A program made the translations under genes and the position numbers. The notes under the pieces were generated by a model. It had not been told where the DNA came from, searched no databases, and saw only the letters and a program-made list of their open reading frames with translations. 64,000 nt of DNA from NCBI RefSeq assembly GCF_007993935.1, contig NZ_VITY01000002.1:620001-684000 (forward strand). Reading direction: 5' to 3'. This DNA is from Bradyrhizobium macuxiense (GTDB lineage Bacteria > Pseudomonadota > Alphaproteobacteria > Rhizobiales > Xanthobacteraceae). Every line of letters starts with the position of its first letter. The stretch's first letter is position 1. This document shows positions 6,539-15,180 of the stretch, one piece after another.

Positions 6539-8785
6539 ATGACAGTCAATCGCAAGAGCCGCGCCGCGAGGCAGACCCGAAAGGGCGTCTTGCGCTTCGC
6601 GCCGAACTTCACCGCCTATGTCATTCCTCCCAATGTGGTCTGTCTCTATTCCGAGAATCGCAAGTTCTTCCTGCACGGCGAACTGTATTGTGCGGTAGCC
6701 ACGGCGATCGGAAAAAATGGAAAGGCTGCGCCAGAGATCGTTCGCCAGCTTTCAAGGAGCTTTCCCGCCGACAAGATCGAGGAAGCGATCAGGCGGCTGT
6801 TGGAGCGCCAATACGTCGTTGGTGGAGCATCGCACGCATTCGCAGGCGCCGTTGACGGATATTGGGCGAGCCTCGGCCTGCCGCCCGAGGTGGCGGAACA
6901 GAATCTCCGCGATTGCCCCGTGCGGGTGGAATCGATCGATGTCAAAGGCGCCAGGGAACTGAGCACGGCCTTGAGCAAGCTTGGCGTTCAGATCGCCAAG
7001 CGATCGCCCAGGCTCATCATCACGCTGGTGAACGACTATCTTGATCGAGGGCTCGCCGAGCTGAACGGAGAGCGCGTCGCCGATGGGATGCCGTGGCTCC
7101 TGGTGCAGCCGTCAGGCGTGATTCCGCTGGTGGGACCTGTGTTCAAGCCGGGCGAGAGCGCCTGCTGGACCTGTCTGTTCGATCGCATGATACGCAATCG
7201 GGAGATCAAGGGATTTCTCGACCGCGGACCGGCGCAAGCGGTCGCCGTATCGCCCCTGGTCCACGACACCGTTGGACAGACCGCAGTTCACTTCGCTGCC
7301 GTGGAGATCACGAAGGCGATTGCTTCGGGTTTTCGCACCGACCTGCGCGATCACATTGCAAGCTTCGACCTGACTGGTGCCGTCATTGCCAAGCACTATG
7401 TCGCGAAACGCCCGCAATGTCCCACTTGCGGCAGCAAGAAGCTGCAGAGCGCGCGCCGGGCGGCAACCCCGATCGAGATTGCCGAGGGCAGAAAGCTCAT
7501 AGCCACCAGCGGCGGATACCGCACCGTAACGTCGCGGACCACCGTCGCGCGGTTCCGCAAACACGTCAGTCCGCTGACCGGCGTCGTTTCGCGGCTCGAG
7601 CGGATCGAGGCGGATCTGCCGATGAATACGAATTTTTTCGCCTACCACAACTTCTCCGCGCCGGCCTGGAACGTCGATCAGCTCAGATCCGGACTGAGCG
7701 GCGGCAGCTTCGGCAAGGGTTCCACAGCCGAGCAGGGCGAGGCCAGCGCGCTGATGGAGGCGATCGAGCGCTATTCGGGCATTTTCCAGGGTGACGAGAT
7801 CAGGACCAACCGGCGCTTTGCCGATTTCGCTCCCGGTGACGCTCTCGTTCCCAACGACGTCCAGCTTTTCAGCGACACGCAGTTTCAGAACAGGCATGCC
7901 CCGCAGCCGGACGATTCACACCCGGTTCCCGAGCCGTTCGATCCCTCGACAAAAACCGAGTGGTCGCCGGTCTGGTCGTTACGCGACAAGCGCTTCAAAT
8001 ATCTTCCGACCGGACTGCTGTACTTTTTCTATGGCGGCTTCCACACGGATTCCAACGGATGCGCGGCCGGCAACACCCGTGAGGAAGCCATCGTTCAAGG
8101 ATTCCTCGAACTGGTCGAACGCGATGCCTACGCCATCTGGTGGTACAATCGGCTACAGCGTGCCGAAGTCGACCTCACGCAATTCGACGATTCCTATGTG
8201 CGGGATCTGCAAGCCCAGCTTGCCGATGCGGGGCGCAGGCTCTGGGTGCTCGACATCACCAGCGATCTCGGCATTCCCTCTTACGTGGCGATCACGCACT
8301 GGATGCAGAACGGGCACGAAAATATCGAGTTCGGCTCCGGCTCGCATTTCGATCGCCGCATAGCCCTGCTGCGCTCCCTCACGGAGCTGACCCAGTTCAT
8401 GTCGATTGGCATGATGGGCGGCGGAAGTGGCGAGAAGCCGACGCTTGACGGTGTTACGCCGCTGCGACTTGACGATTATCCTTTCCTGATCCCCAGCGAC
8501 AATCCGATCGTTCCGCCGGCACCGGGCCTCAAGGTCCACGACAATACGAGCGACCAGGTCAATGCCTGCATCGAGATTGCCACCGGTGCGGGACACGATT
8601 TCCTCGTGCTCGACCAGACGCGGCCCGACGTCGAAGTCCCCGTCGTCAGGGTGCTCGTTCCGGGCTTGCGGCATTTCTATCGCCGCTTCGCGCCCGGCCG
8701 GCTTTACGACGTTCCGGTGAAGCTTGGATTATTGGATCGCCCGCGACAGGAAAGCGAACTCACTCCGTTCCTTCCACACACCTGA
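6539..8785 (+). CDS. TOMM cyclodehydratase: leader-binding E1-like domain fused to YcaO
   Basis: A 748-residue fusion that should use ATP to cyclise core Cys (or Ser/Thr) side chains onto the preceding backbone carbonyl, giving azolines. Residues about 20-300 form the leader-peptide-binding (RRE) and ThiF/E1-like part, with a four-Cys zinc site at Cys209/Cys212 (ACWTC) and Cys294/Cys297 (CPTC). Residues about 370-748 form the YcaO domain: GKG at 392-394, EAIER with Glu407 and Glu410, the GNTREEA block after Cys508, and ELVERD with Glu524 and Glu527, the expected ATP/Mg ligand regions. The C-terminus ends in TPFLPHT, near but not equal to the Pro-x-Pro-x-Pro tail of azoline-forming YcaO proteins. 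The fused form is typical of many TOMM clusters. The next gene starts 12 bp later. Confidence 0.92.
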   Translation: MTVNRKSRAARQTRKGVLRFAPNFTAYVIPPNVVCLYSENRKFFLHGELYCAVATAIGKNGKAAPEIVRQLSRSFPADKIEEAIRRLLERQYVVGGASHAFAGAVDGYWASLGLPPEVAEQNLRDCPVRVESIDVKGARELSTALSKLGVQIAKRSPRLIITLVNDYLDRGLAELNGERVADGMPWLLVQPSGVIPLVGPVFKPGESACWTCLFDRMIRNREIKGFLDRGPAQAVAVSPLVHDTVGQTAVHFAAVEITKAIASGFRTDLRDHIASFDLTGAVIAKHYVAKRPQCPTCGSKKLQSARRAATPIEIAEGRKLIATSGGYRTVTSRTTVARFRKHVSPLTGVVSRLERIEADLPMNTNFFAYHNFSAPAWNVDQLRSGLSGGSFGKGSTAEQGEASALMEAIERYSGIFQGDEIRTNRRFADFAPGDALVPNDVQLFSDTQFQNRHAPQPDDSHPVPEPFDPSTKTEWSPVWSLRDKRFKYLPTGLLYFFYGGFHTDSNGCAAGNTREEAIVQGFLELVERDAYAIWWYNRLQRAEVDLTQFDDSYVRDLQAQLADAGRRLWVLDITSDLGIPSYVAITHWMQNGHENIEFGSGSHFDRRIALLRSLTELTQFMSIGMMGGGSGEKPTLDGVTPLRLDDYPFLIPSDNPIVPPAPGLKVHDNTSDQVNACIEIATGAGHDFLVLDQTRPDVEVPVVRVLVPGLRHFYRRFAPGRLYDVPVKLGLLDRPRQESELTPFLPHT

Positions 8786-8797
8786 AGGTTGACCTCC

Positions 8798-10255
8798 GTG
8801 CGCGTGCTCCGGAAGAAGCCGACCAGGAAGATTGCACCAGTCATCGCCGCCCGGTTGAACCGGAGTTTTTCCCTTCACATGCAGGCGGACGGAAGCATCG
8901 CCGCTGCCCTCGGCCACTATACGGTCAATCTGGGACAATTCAGCGCAGCGGCGATCGAGCGTGCGGGACATCTCGCCTCCGGCCTGCCGCTCGCCTCCTT
9001 TGCCGGCAAAAGCGCCCTCGCGAGGCAGCTTCATGCCCTGGTGCAGCGACTGGCGCGGCACGGGCTTCTCGAATACCGCCTATCCTCGCCGCGCGAAGCG
9101 CGGGACCTCGTGGTCATCGAGCCGCAGGTCGCCGAATACTGGCCGCAACCTGCAAAGCTGGGGAACGGTGATACCATCGTGTTGTCGCGCTTCGCCTATC
9201 TGCGCCGGCGCGGCAACGAGATGGTGCTGGAATCGCCGCGTGCCGGGGCACTGTTCCGGATTTGCGATCCCGCCATCGCTGCCACCCTCGCGGCCCTGTC
9301 GCAGCCCCAGAAGATCAGCAAGCTTCGCCGCCACGCGACCTCCCTGAACCTCGATCTGCTCGGATTGCTGCTCGACAGCCAGATGCTGATCAAGCTCAAT
9401 GCGAAAGATGGCGACGGCCTTCGGGTGAATGAAGGCGACGGCAATCTCGTTCTCTGGGATTTCCACGATCTCGTGTTTCACACGCGGAGCACGGAGGGCC
9501 GGCATGCCGATCCGGTTGGCGGTGCATTCACCTATGCGGGCGCCGTTCCACCGCTGCCTGCGATACGTCCGCGTTGGCCAGGCGAGAAGATCGCCCTCCG
9601 CAAGCTCTCCACGCCGGAGCCGATCTCGCCCGTCGCGAAGCTGTTGCGTGAACGCCATTCGATACGAGATTTCGACGACCAGCACCCGGTCACGCTCGCC
9701 GAACTCGCACAGTTTCTCGACACCACTGCCCGCGTGCTATCGGAATGGAAGAACGGCGCGAATTTTGACGGCGGTCCTGAAGTCACCTACAGCGCGAGGC
9801 CCTATCCATCGGCGGGCAGCGCTTACGAGCTGGAATTGTATCTGGCAGTCTCGAACTGCGAGGGGCTTGCGCGCGGATTTTACCACTACGATGCGGGTGC
9901 TCACGCACTGGTAGCGATCGACGCTTCCGCCCAGCAGCTCCAGGCGCTCTCGACGGCGGCCGAGTTTGCCATGGACGCGCCCGGCCCGCCGCAGGTCCTG
10001 ATCACGATCGCTGCGCGTTTCGGGCGGGTGTCCTGGAAATACAGCTCCATCGCATATTCGCTGATCCTGAAGGATGTCGGCACGGTGATCCAGACATTCT
10101 ATCTGGCGGCGACCGATATGGGCCTTGGCGGCTGCGCCATCGGCACGACCAACATCGATCTGTTTGCGAAAATCACCGGGCTCGAATTTCATGTCGAGAG
10201 CCCGGTCGGTCAATTTGCACTCGGACGCGGCAAGACACCGCTGGCCGCAAGCTAG
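8798..10255 (+). CDS. SagB-type nitroreductase-family azoline dehydrogenase
   Basis: A 485-residue protein whose C-terminal half (about 280-480) is a nitroreductase-fold FMN domain: RHSIRDFDD (start of the FMN-binding helix), RPYPSAGSAYELELYL, YHYDAGAHALV and a late LGGCAIG segment. The N-terminal half is the extra domain seen in SagB/BcerB-type enzymes. It would oxidise azolines made by the upstream YcaO protein to aromatic thiazoles (or oxazoles) using FMN. GTG 8798 is preceded by GAAGG at 8784-8788 with a 9-bp spacer; TTG 8789 is in frame but directly abuts that site. Translation is probably coupled to ycaO. No transporter, protease or immunity gene follows on this strand. Confidence 0.9.
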   Translation: MRVLRKKPTRKIAPVIAARLNRSFSLHMQADGSIAAALGHYTVNLGQFSAAAIERAGHLASGLPLASFAGKSALARQLHALVQRLARHGLLEYRLSSPREARDLVVIEPQVAEYWPQPAKLGNGDTIVLSRFAYLRRRGNEMVLESPRAGALFRICDPAIAATLAALSQPQKISKLRRHATSLNLDLLGLLLDSQMLIKLNAKDGDGLRVNEGDGNLVLWDFHDLVFHTRSTEGRHADPVGGAFTYAGAVPPLPAIRPRWPGEKIALRKLSTPEPISPVAKLLRERHSIRDFDDQHPVTLAELAQFLDTTARVLSEWKNGANFDGGPEVTYSARPYPSAGSAYELELYLAVSNCEGLARGFYHYDAGAHALVAIDASAQQLQALSTAAEFAMDAPGPPQVLITIAARFGRVSWKYSSIAYSLILKDVGTVIQTFYLAATDMGLGGCAIGTTNIDLFAKITGLEFHVESPVGQFALGRGKTPLAAS

Positions 10256-10309
10256 AGGGCCAGCCGCGTTTTGGGTGCTACGGTAATAGCCTCGCGCTCA
10301 ACGCTCACC

Positions 10310-10406
10310 CCTCATCCTGAGGAGCGCGGAACGCGCGTCTCGAAGGATGAGGCCACAGTCAGGGCCTCGTGGTTCGAGATGCCGCTGCGCGGCTCCTCAC
10401 CATGAG
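10310..10406. repeat. intergenic palindromic element (CCTCATCCT...AGGATGAGG)
   Basis: Arms CCTCATCCT (10310-10318) and AGGATGAGG (10344-10352) enclose GAGGAGCGCGGAACGCGCGT-like sequence, followed by a partly repeated second half ending in CCATGAGG. It fills the gap between the converging sagB and htrA-like genes and could act as a two-way terminator. Confidence 0.65.
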
Positions 10407-10431
10407 GGTCTGATATCTGCGCGCACCGTGC

Positions 10432-11454
10432 TTACTGCTTCGCCGGCTTCCTTCCGATCGGATGGATCTCGATCGCGCGCAGGCGGCCGAGGCGGAGCAC
10501 GTCCATCGATAGCGAGCGGTCGATCCGGCTGTGATCGAGTGCGCGGATCAGGTCGTCGACGCCGTTGATCTCGATGCCGTCGAGCCGGATCACGACGTCG
10601 CCCGGCAGCAGGCTTGCGCGCGCAGCCGGGCTGTCCGGCTCGATCTGCATCAACAGCGCACCCATCTTGTTCTCGACGCCGGCGAGCACTGCGTGCCGCC
10701 GCGGCACCGGCGCGGTCTGGCCGGCGACGCCGATATAGGCGCGGCGGACATAGCCGTGGCGGATGATCTCCGACAGCACGAACTGCGCGGTGTTGCTGGC
10801 GACCGCAAAGCAGATGCCCTGCGCGCCGTTGATGATCGCGGTGTTGATCCCGATCACCTCGCCCTTCGACGACACCAGCGGCCCGCCGGAATTGCCGGGA
10901 TTGAGCGCGGCGTCGGTCTGGATCACGTCCTCGATGGTCCGCCCGCTGACCGAACGGATCGAGCGGCCGAGCGCCGACACCACGCCGGCGGTGACCGTCG
11001 ATTCGAAGCCGAGCGGATTGCCGATCGCGACCACGAGCTGGCCGCGCCGCAACGTCTTGGAGTTGCCGAGCGACGCGTAGGGCAGATCGCGCGCGCCATC
11101 GGCGCGCAGCAATGCGAGGTCGGTGTCGGGATCGACGCCGAGCACATGGGCGTCGGTGACGAAGCCCTCGGTGTCGCGCAGCCGGATCTCCTTCGACGAT
11201 CCGACCACATGGCTGTTGGTCAGCACGAAGCCGTCGGGCGAGATCACAATGCCCGAGCCGAGCCCGCCGCGCTCGCGCGCATTGCGCACCTTCGGCCCGG
11301 TTTCGACGCGGACCACGGCCGGACCGACGCGGTCGGTGACGTCGATCACGGCGTTGGAATAGGCATCCAGCAAAGCCCGATCATCTTGCCGGGCAGCATC
11401 GGCCGTCGCCGCTGACGGCGCGTCAGCGGCGGTATCTGAGGTAAAATCCAGCAT
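10432..11454 (-). CDS. HtrA/DegP-like S1C serine protease with PDZ domain, no signal peptide
   Basis: A 340-residue trypsin-like protease: His82 (TNSHVV), Asp112 (DTDLALL) and Ser189 (GNSGGPLV) form the complete triad. A single PDZ domain occupies about residues 240-335 (MQIEPDSPAARASLLPGDVVIRLDG region). DegP, DegQ and DegS are periplasmic, but the N-terminus here (residues 1-45) is acidic and Ala-rich with no hydrophobic segment, so as written the enzyme is cytoplasmic. No better upstream start is visible. It converges on the TOMM genes, and the GMC oxidoreductase operon starts upstream on the same strand with an 85-bp gap. Its client proteins are unknown. Confidence 0.85.
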   Translation of the reverse strand: MLDFTSDTAADAPSAATADAARQDDRALLDAYSNAVIDVTDRVGPAVVRVETGPKVRNARERGGLGSGIVISPDGFVLTNSHVVGSSKEIRLRDTEGFVTDAHVLGVDPDTDLALLRADGARDLPYASLGNSKTLRRGQLVVAIGNPLGFESTVTAGVVSALGRSIRSVSGRTIEDVIQTDAALNPGNSGGPLVSSKGEVIGINTAIINGAQGICFAVASNTAQFVLSEIIRHGYVRRAYIGVAGQTAPVPRRHAVLAGVENKMGALLMQIEPDSPAARASLLPGDVVIRLDGIEINGVDDLIRALDHSRIDRSLSMDVLRLGRLRAIEIHPIGRKPAKQ

Positions 11455-11539
11455 GGCGAGAGTCCTTTGGTTCGCTCAGATGGTGACCGGCTCCGCGCAC
11501 CGCAAGTGGTTACGCCCCGGCGCAGCCCTGCCCGGCTGG

Positions 11540-11989
11540 CTAGGTCGCCCGCCGCAGCGTGCCGCCGCGTGCCCGGACCGGATCGAGCAGCGACCAGTCG
11601 CCGTCCGGCAGCACATGGCCCTTGGGGAACGGCGCGCGCAACTCGAGCCCGAGCGAGCGCAGCACGCGGTCGTCGCGGTAGTAGCATTGCAGCACCACGC
11701 GGACGAGCGTCGCCGCGGCCGCGCCGCCGAGCTTGCGAAACTCCTGCGCCACCGCATCGCGCCTGGCATCGTCGAGCTCGGCGAGCGGTTGGCCGGCGAG
11801 ATCCGCGAGATGATCCAGCGCCTGCGCCACCAGCGCGGTGTCGCGGCCGAGTGTTGCCAGCATGTCGGCCTGGATCGCAGCATCGTCGGCACCGGGCACC
11901 TTGTACTCGTCACTGGCGGGAACGATCATCGCGGCGACGGTGCGGAGATCGGCGCGTTGGGCTGCCGTCAGTTCTTTTACGTCGGACAT
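11540..11989 (-). CDS. gluconate 2-dehydrogenase subunit 3-like protein
   Basis: A 149-residue mostly helical protein starting with ELTAAQRADLRTVAAMIVPASD, the pattern of the small third subunit of FAD-dependent gluconate/sorbitol-type dehydrogenases. It lies 7 bp downstream of the GMC oxidoreductase gene, the usual arrangement in which this subunit helps maturation or export of the flavoprotein. Classic subunit 3 proteins carry a Tat signal that exports the complex; none is visible here. No cytochrome c subunit is adjacent. The family assignment rests mainly on the N-terminal motif, size and context. Confidence 0.7.
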   Translation of the reverse strand: MSDVKELTAAQRADLRTVAAMIVPASDEYKVPGADDAAIQADMLATLGRDTALVAQALDHLADLAGQPLAELDDARRDAVAQEFRKLGGAAAATLVRVVLQCYYRDDRVLRSLGLELRAPFPKGHVLPDGDWSLLDPVRARGGTLRRAT

Positions 11990-11996
11990 AGCAATC

Positions 11997-13598
11997 TCAA
12001 TCGAACAAATTGGCGAGACGCTGCTTCATCTGGTCGGCGATGTAGAGCGCAAGGGCCTGGATGGTGGAGGTCGGGTTCACGCCGCCCGAGGTGACGAAGA
12101 TGCTGCCGTCGACGATGAAGAGGTTCTTGACGTCATGCGAGCGGCCCCATTCGTTGACCACGGAGCGCGCCGGATCGATGCCCATCCGCGCGGTGCCGAG
12201 CAGATGCCAGCCGCCCCAGGGAATCGGATCGTTGATGCAGATGTCGGTGGCGCCGGCGGCATCGAGAACCTCCCGGCCGCGCGCCAGCGCGTGGTCCATC
12301 ATCTTCCGGCTGTTGGCTGAGATCGTGTAGTCGATCTTCGGCGCAGGAATGCCGTGGCTGTCCTTCAGCACCGGATCGAGCGTGACGCGGTTGTGCTCCT
12401 CCGGCAGATCTTCGCAGATCGCCGACACCGCAAGGCGATGACCGTTGAGCCTGCGGAACACGCGGTGATGATCTTTGCCCCAGGGCAGAATGCCCTTCTG
12501 CTCGCTCGCGACCGCCTCGAACACCGGCCCGGCACCGCGGCCGAACTGGATGCCGTAGCCGCGGACGAAGCCACGCGACAGATCGGTGTCGTAGAATTCC
12601 TTGCTCCACAGGCAGGTCGGCGGCGCGCGGTTGCTGTCGGTCGGCTCCTTCACGAAGCCGTAGATCTGCGCATAGGGGTGGAACATCAGGTTCTTGCCGA
12701 CCAGGCCGGATGAATTGGCGAGGCCATTGGGGAATTTTCCGGACACCGAATTGAGCAGCAGCCGCGGCGTGCCGACGCCGTTGCAGGCGATGATGACGAC
12801 CTCGGCCGGCTGGAGTTGCTCGACGCCATCCTTGTCGTAGTAGACGACGCCGGAGGCCATGCCCTGCTCGTTGGTCAGGATCTCGCGCACCCGGCAATGG
12901 GTTTTCAACTCGACGCCGGCGCGGATCGCGTGCGGCCAGTAGGTGATATCGGTCGAGGCCTTGGCGCCCTGTGCGCAGGCCGGCGTGCAGTGGCCGAGAT
13001 TGATGCAGCGTGCCCTGCCCTCGTAATCCATCGTCGCGACCGTGGTGTCCGACGGCCACCAGTGCCAGCCGAGCTTGTTCAGGGCCTTGCCGAGCAGCGG
13101 GCCTGATAGCCCGAGCGGCTGCGGCGGCATCGGCGGGTGGCTCAGCGGCGACAGCGGATCGCCCGACAGGCCCGAGACACCCATCATGCGATCGTTCTCC
13201 TCGAAGAACGGCGTCAGCGCGTCGTAATCGATCGGCCAGTCATCGGCGACGCCGTCGAGCGTCTTCACCTTGAAATCGGACGGATGCAGGCGCGGCCAGT
13301 GCGCGGTGTACATCACGGTCGAGCCGCCGACGGCGTTGAAGTTGACGACCTTGATCGGCGAGTTGTCGTCATTGATCGGATAATCTTCGGGCCGGCGGCG
13401 AACATTGGGACTGGTCGCCCACTCGCCGTAGAACTTCGCCTCCCAGTCGCGCCCGGTGCTCGGGTATTCGGCCGGATTCATCCAGCCACCCTGGTCGAGG
13501 CAGAGGATATGCATCTTGGTATCGGCCAGGCTCCAGGCCACCGCGGCGCCGGAGGCGCCGGCGCCGATGATCAGGACGTCAACGGGATCGCTCTTCAT
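11997..13598 (-). CDS. GMC-family FAD-dependent oxidoreductase
   Basis: A 533-residue flavoprotein. The N-terminal Rossmann motif LIIGAGASGAAV (residues 9-20) binds FAD. The central part has the NAVGGSTVMYTAHWPRLHPSDF region typical of the family, and a Cys cluster (CINLGHCTPACAQGAK) as seen in gluconate/sorbitol dehydrogenase-type members. The catalytic His-Asn pair is His465 (GGWHLLGTARMG) and Asn508 (GVNPTSTIQ). It would oxidise a sugar or other alcohol. The following small gene supplies the subunit 3-like partner. No signal peptide, so either the complex is cytoplasmic or it is exported by a route not visible here. Substrate unknown. Confidence 0.88.
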   Translation of the reverse strand: MKSDPVDVLIIGAGASGAAVAWSLADTKMHILCLDQGGWMNPAEYPSTGRDWEAKFYGEWATSPNVRRRPEDYPINDDNSPIKVVNFNAVGGSTVMYTAHWPRLHPSDFKVKTLDGVADDWPIDYDALTPFFEENDRMMGVSGLSGDPLSPLSHPPMPPQPLGLSGPLLGKALNKLGWHWWPSDTTVATMDYEGRARCINLGHCTPACAQGAKASTDITYWPHAIRAGVELKTHCRVREILTNEQGMASGVVYYDKDGVEQLQPAEVVIIACNGVGTPRLLLNSVSGKFPNGLANSSGLVGKNLMFHPYAQIYGFVKEPTDSNRAPPTCLWSKEFYDTDLSRGFVRGYGIQFGRGAGPVFEAVASEQKGILPWGKDHHRVFRRLNGHRLAVSAICEDLPEEHNRVTLDPVLKDSHGIPAPKIDYTISANSRKMMDHALARGREVLDAAGATDICINDPIPWGGWHLLGTARMGIDPARSVVNEWGRSHDVKNLFIVDGSIFVTSGGVNPTSTIQALALYIADQMKQRLANLFD

Positions 13599-13622
13599 TC
13601 TTGTTTCCTGCTAACTCTCCTT

Positions 13623-13708
13623 CGTCATTGCGAGGAGCGGAGCGACGAAGCAATCCACGCTTCCGCGCATGACGCACGACGGATTGCTTCGCTTCGCTCG
13701 CAATGACG
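13623..13708. repeat. GTCATTGCGAGGAGC palindromic element, copy 1
   Basis: CGTCATTGCGAGGAGCGGAG at the left end matches, inverted, the right end CGCTTCGCTCGCAATGACG; inner arms AAGCAATCC and GGATTGCTT. A second copy lies at 49157-49243 with a nearly identical sequence. It sits between the GMC gene start and the P450 stop (both minus strand). Confidence 0.85.
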
Positions 13709-13725
13709 GAGATGGAGATAATGGC

Positions 13726-14949
13726 TCAATTCACGATTCTCACCGGCAAGCTTCGTATACCGCGGATGAAATTGGAATAGAGCCTTTGCGGCGGGCCCAT
13801 CAGCTGAAAACGCAGATCACGTGCCAGAACCTCCTCCCAGAGGATGCGCAATTGCTGCTCGGCGAGGCGGTCGCCGACGCAGCGATGGATGCCGGCGCCG
13901 AAGGCGAGATGCTGACGCGGCTTGGCGCGGTCAATGATGAATTCGTCGGCGCGATCGATCTTGTCCTCGTCGCGGTTGCCGGAGATGTACCACATCACCA
14001 CCTTGTCGCCCTTTTTGATCTGCCGGCCGGCGAGCTCGACATCGTTGCGCGCAGTGCGCCGCATGTGCAGCACCGGCGTGTGGTAGCGGATGGTCTCGGA
14101 CACCAGGTTCGGGATCAGCTCCGGCCTTCCGCGGAGCAGCTCGAATTGCTCGGGGTTTTCGCACAGCGCCATCAGCCCGGCAGACATCGAGTTGCGCGTG
14201 GTGTCGTTGCCGCCGACGATCAGGAGCCCGATCGTGCCGATGAACTCGCGCGCATCCAGATTCCGCGTCGCTGGCGAATGCGCCAGCATCGAGATCAGGT
14301 CGAAGGTCGGCGGCGCATCGACCCGGGCGTCCCACAACTTTCGAAACGCCTCTCCCATCTTGATCAGCTCGGCGGTGCGTTCGGCCTCCGAATGCACCAC
14401 CGCGTCAGGCGAATCGATGTTGGCGATCGCGACATCCGACCACCAGGTCAGCTTGGCGCGATCCTCCGAGGGAAAATCGAACAGCGTCGCCAGCATCATG
14501 TTGGTCAGATCGACCGAGACCCGCTCGGCCCAGTCGAAGGTCTCGTTGCGCGGCAGCGCGTCGAGCACGGCTGAAGTGCGCTTACGGATCAAGGCGTCGA
14601 AATTGGCGAGGTTCGACGGCGCCACGATCGGCGCCACCGTGCGGCGCTGCGCGGTGTGGCCGGGCGGATCCATGCGGATGAAGCTCGGCCGCTCCTGCCC
14701 CTTCGGCTGGTCCGCGACCTGGATACCGCCGAGCTCGGAAGCCGAGGAATAGTTCTGGTGGTCGAGCTCGACCGCGAAGATGTCGTCGTAGCGCGTCACC
14801 GACCAGTACGGGCCGTAGGCCGACGCCTCGCAATAATGCACGGGATCGTCGCAGCGGAGCTGCGCGAACAGCGGCCGCCAGGTGTCATCCTGATAGAGCC
14901 GGGGATTGCTGACATCGGTCGACGTCGGCCTGCGCAGCGCCTCTCCCAT
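13726..14949 (-). CDS. cytochrome P450
   Basis: A 407-residue soluble P450 with all class hallmarks: oxygen-activation helix GGNDTTR (246-252), ETIR (285-288; ExxR) and heme loop FGAGIHRCVG (350-359) with Cys357 as thiolate ligand. The IRMDPPGHTAQRR segment (91-103) and the LRILWEEVLAR helix after the heme loop resemble bacterial alkane/terpenoid/steroid hydroxylases such as CYP153 or CYP124/125 relatives; subfamily is a guess. No ferredoxin or reductase gene is adjacent. The frame stays open far upstream, but ATG 14949 gives the normal P450 length and N-terminus. It diverges from a Baeyer-Villiger-type monooxygenase gene across 231 bp, which suggests shared control and possibly successive oxidations. 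Confidence 0.93.
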   Translation of the reverse strand: MGEALRRPTSTDVSNPRLYQDDTWRPLFAQLRCDDPVHYCEASAYGPYWSVTRYDDIFAVELDHQNYSSASELGGIQVADQPKGQERPSFIRMDPPGHTAQRRTVAPIVAPSNLANFDALIRKRTSAVLDALPRNETFDWAERVSVDLTNMMLATLFDFPSEDRAKLTWWSDVAIANIDSPDAVVHSEAERTAELIKMGEAFRKLWDARVDAPPTFDLISMLAHSPATRNLDAREFIGTIGLLIVGGNDTTRNSMSAGLMALCENPEQFELLRGRPELIPNLVSETIRYHTPVLHMRRTARNDVELAGRQIKKGDKVVMWYISGNRDEDKIDRADEFIIDRAKPRQHLAFGAGIHRCVGDRLAEQQLRILWEEVLARDLRFQLMGPPQRLYSNFIRGIRSLPVRIVN

Positions 14950-15180
14950 CGCCTCACTCCCGCTGGTTCCGTCGCCGCTTGCCGGGCGATCGCCTTGTAG
15001 GGCCGACGATAGCGGGTATCCCGCGGCCGAGTAAAGCCGCGGAACGGACAGTCCGCCGCGCGGAATGCGCGCAGGCGGGCGACCCCGGCAAATCGCGATA
15101 GCAGCCCCGCGCTTCGATGTTTGTCGGTCGCAGCGAGACCGGCTAGCTTTACCGCCGATCAACCCAGGGAGCGACGACAG

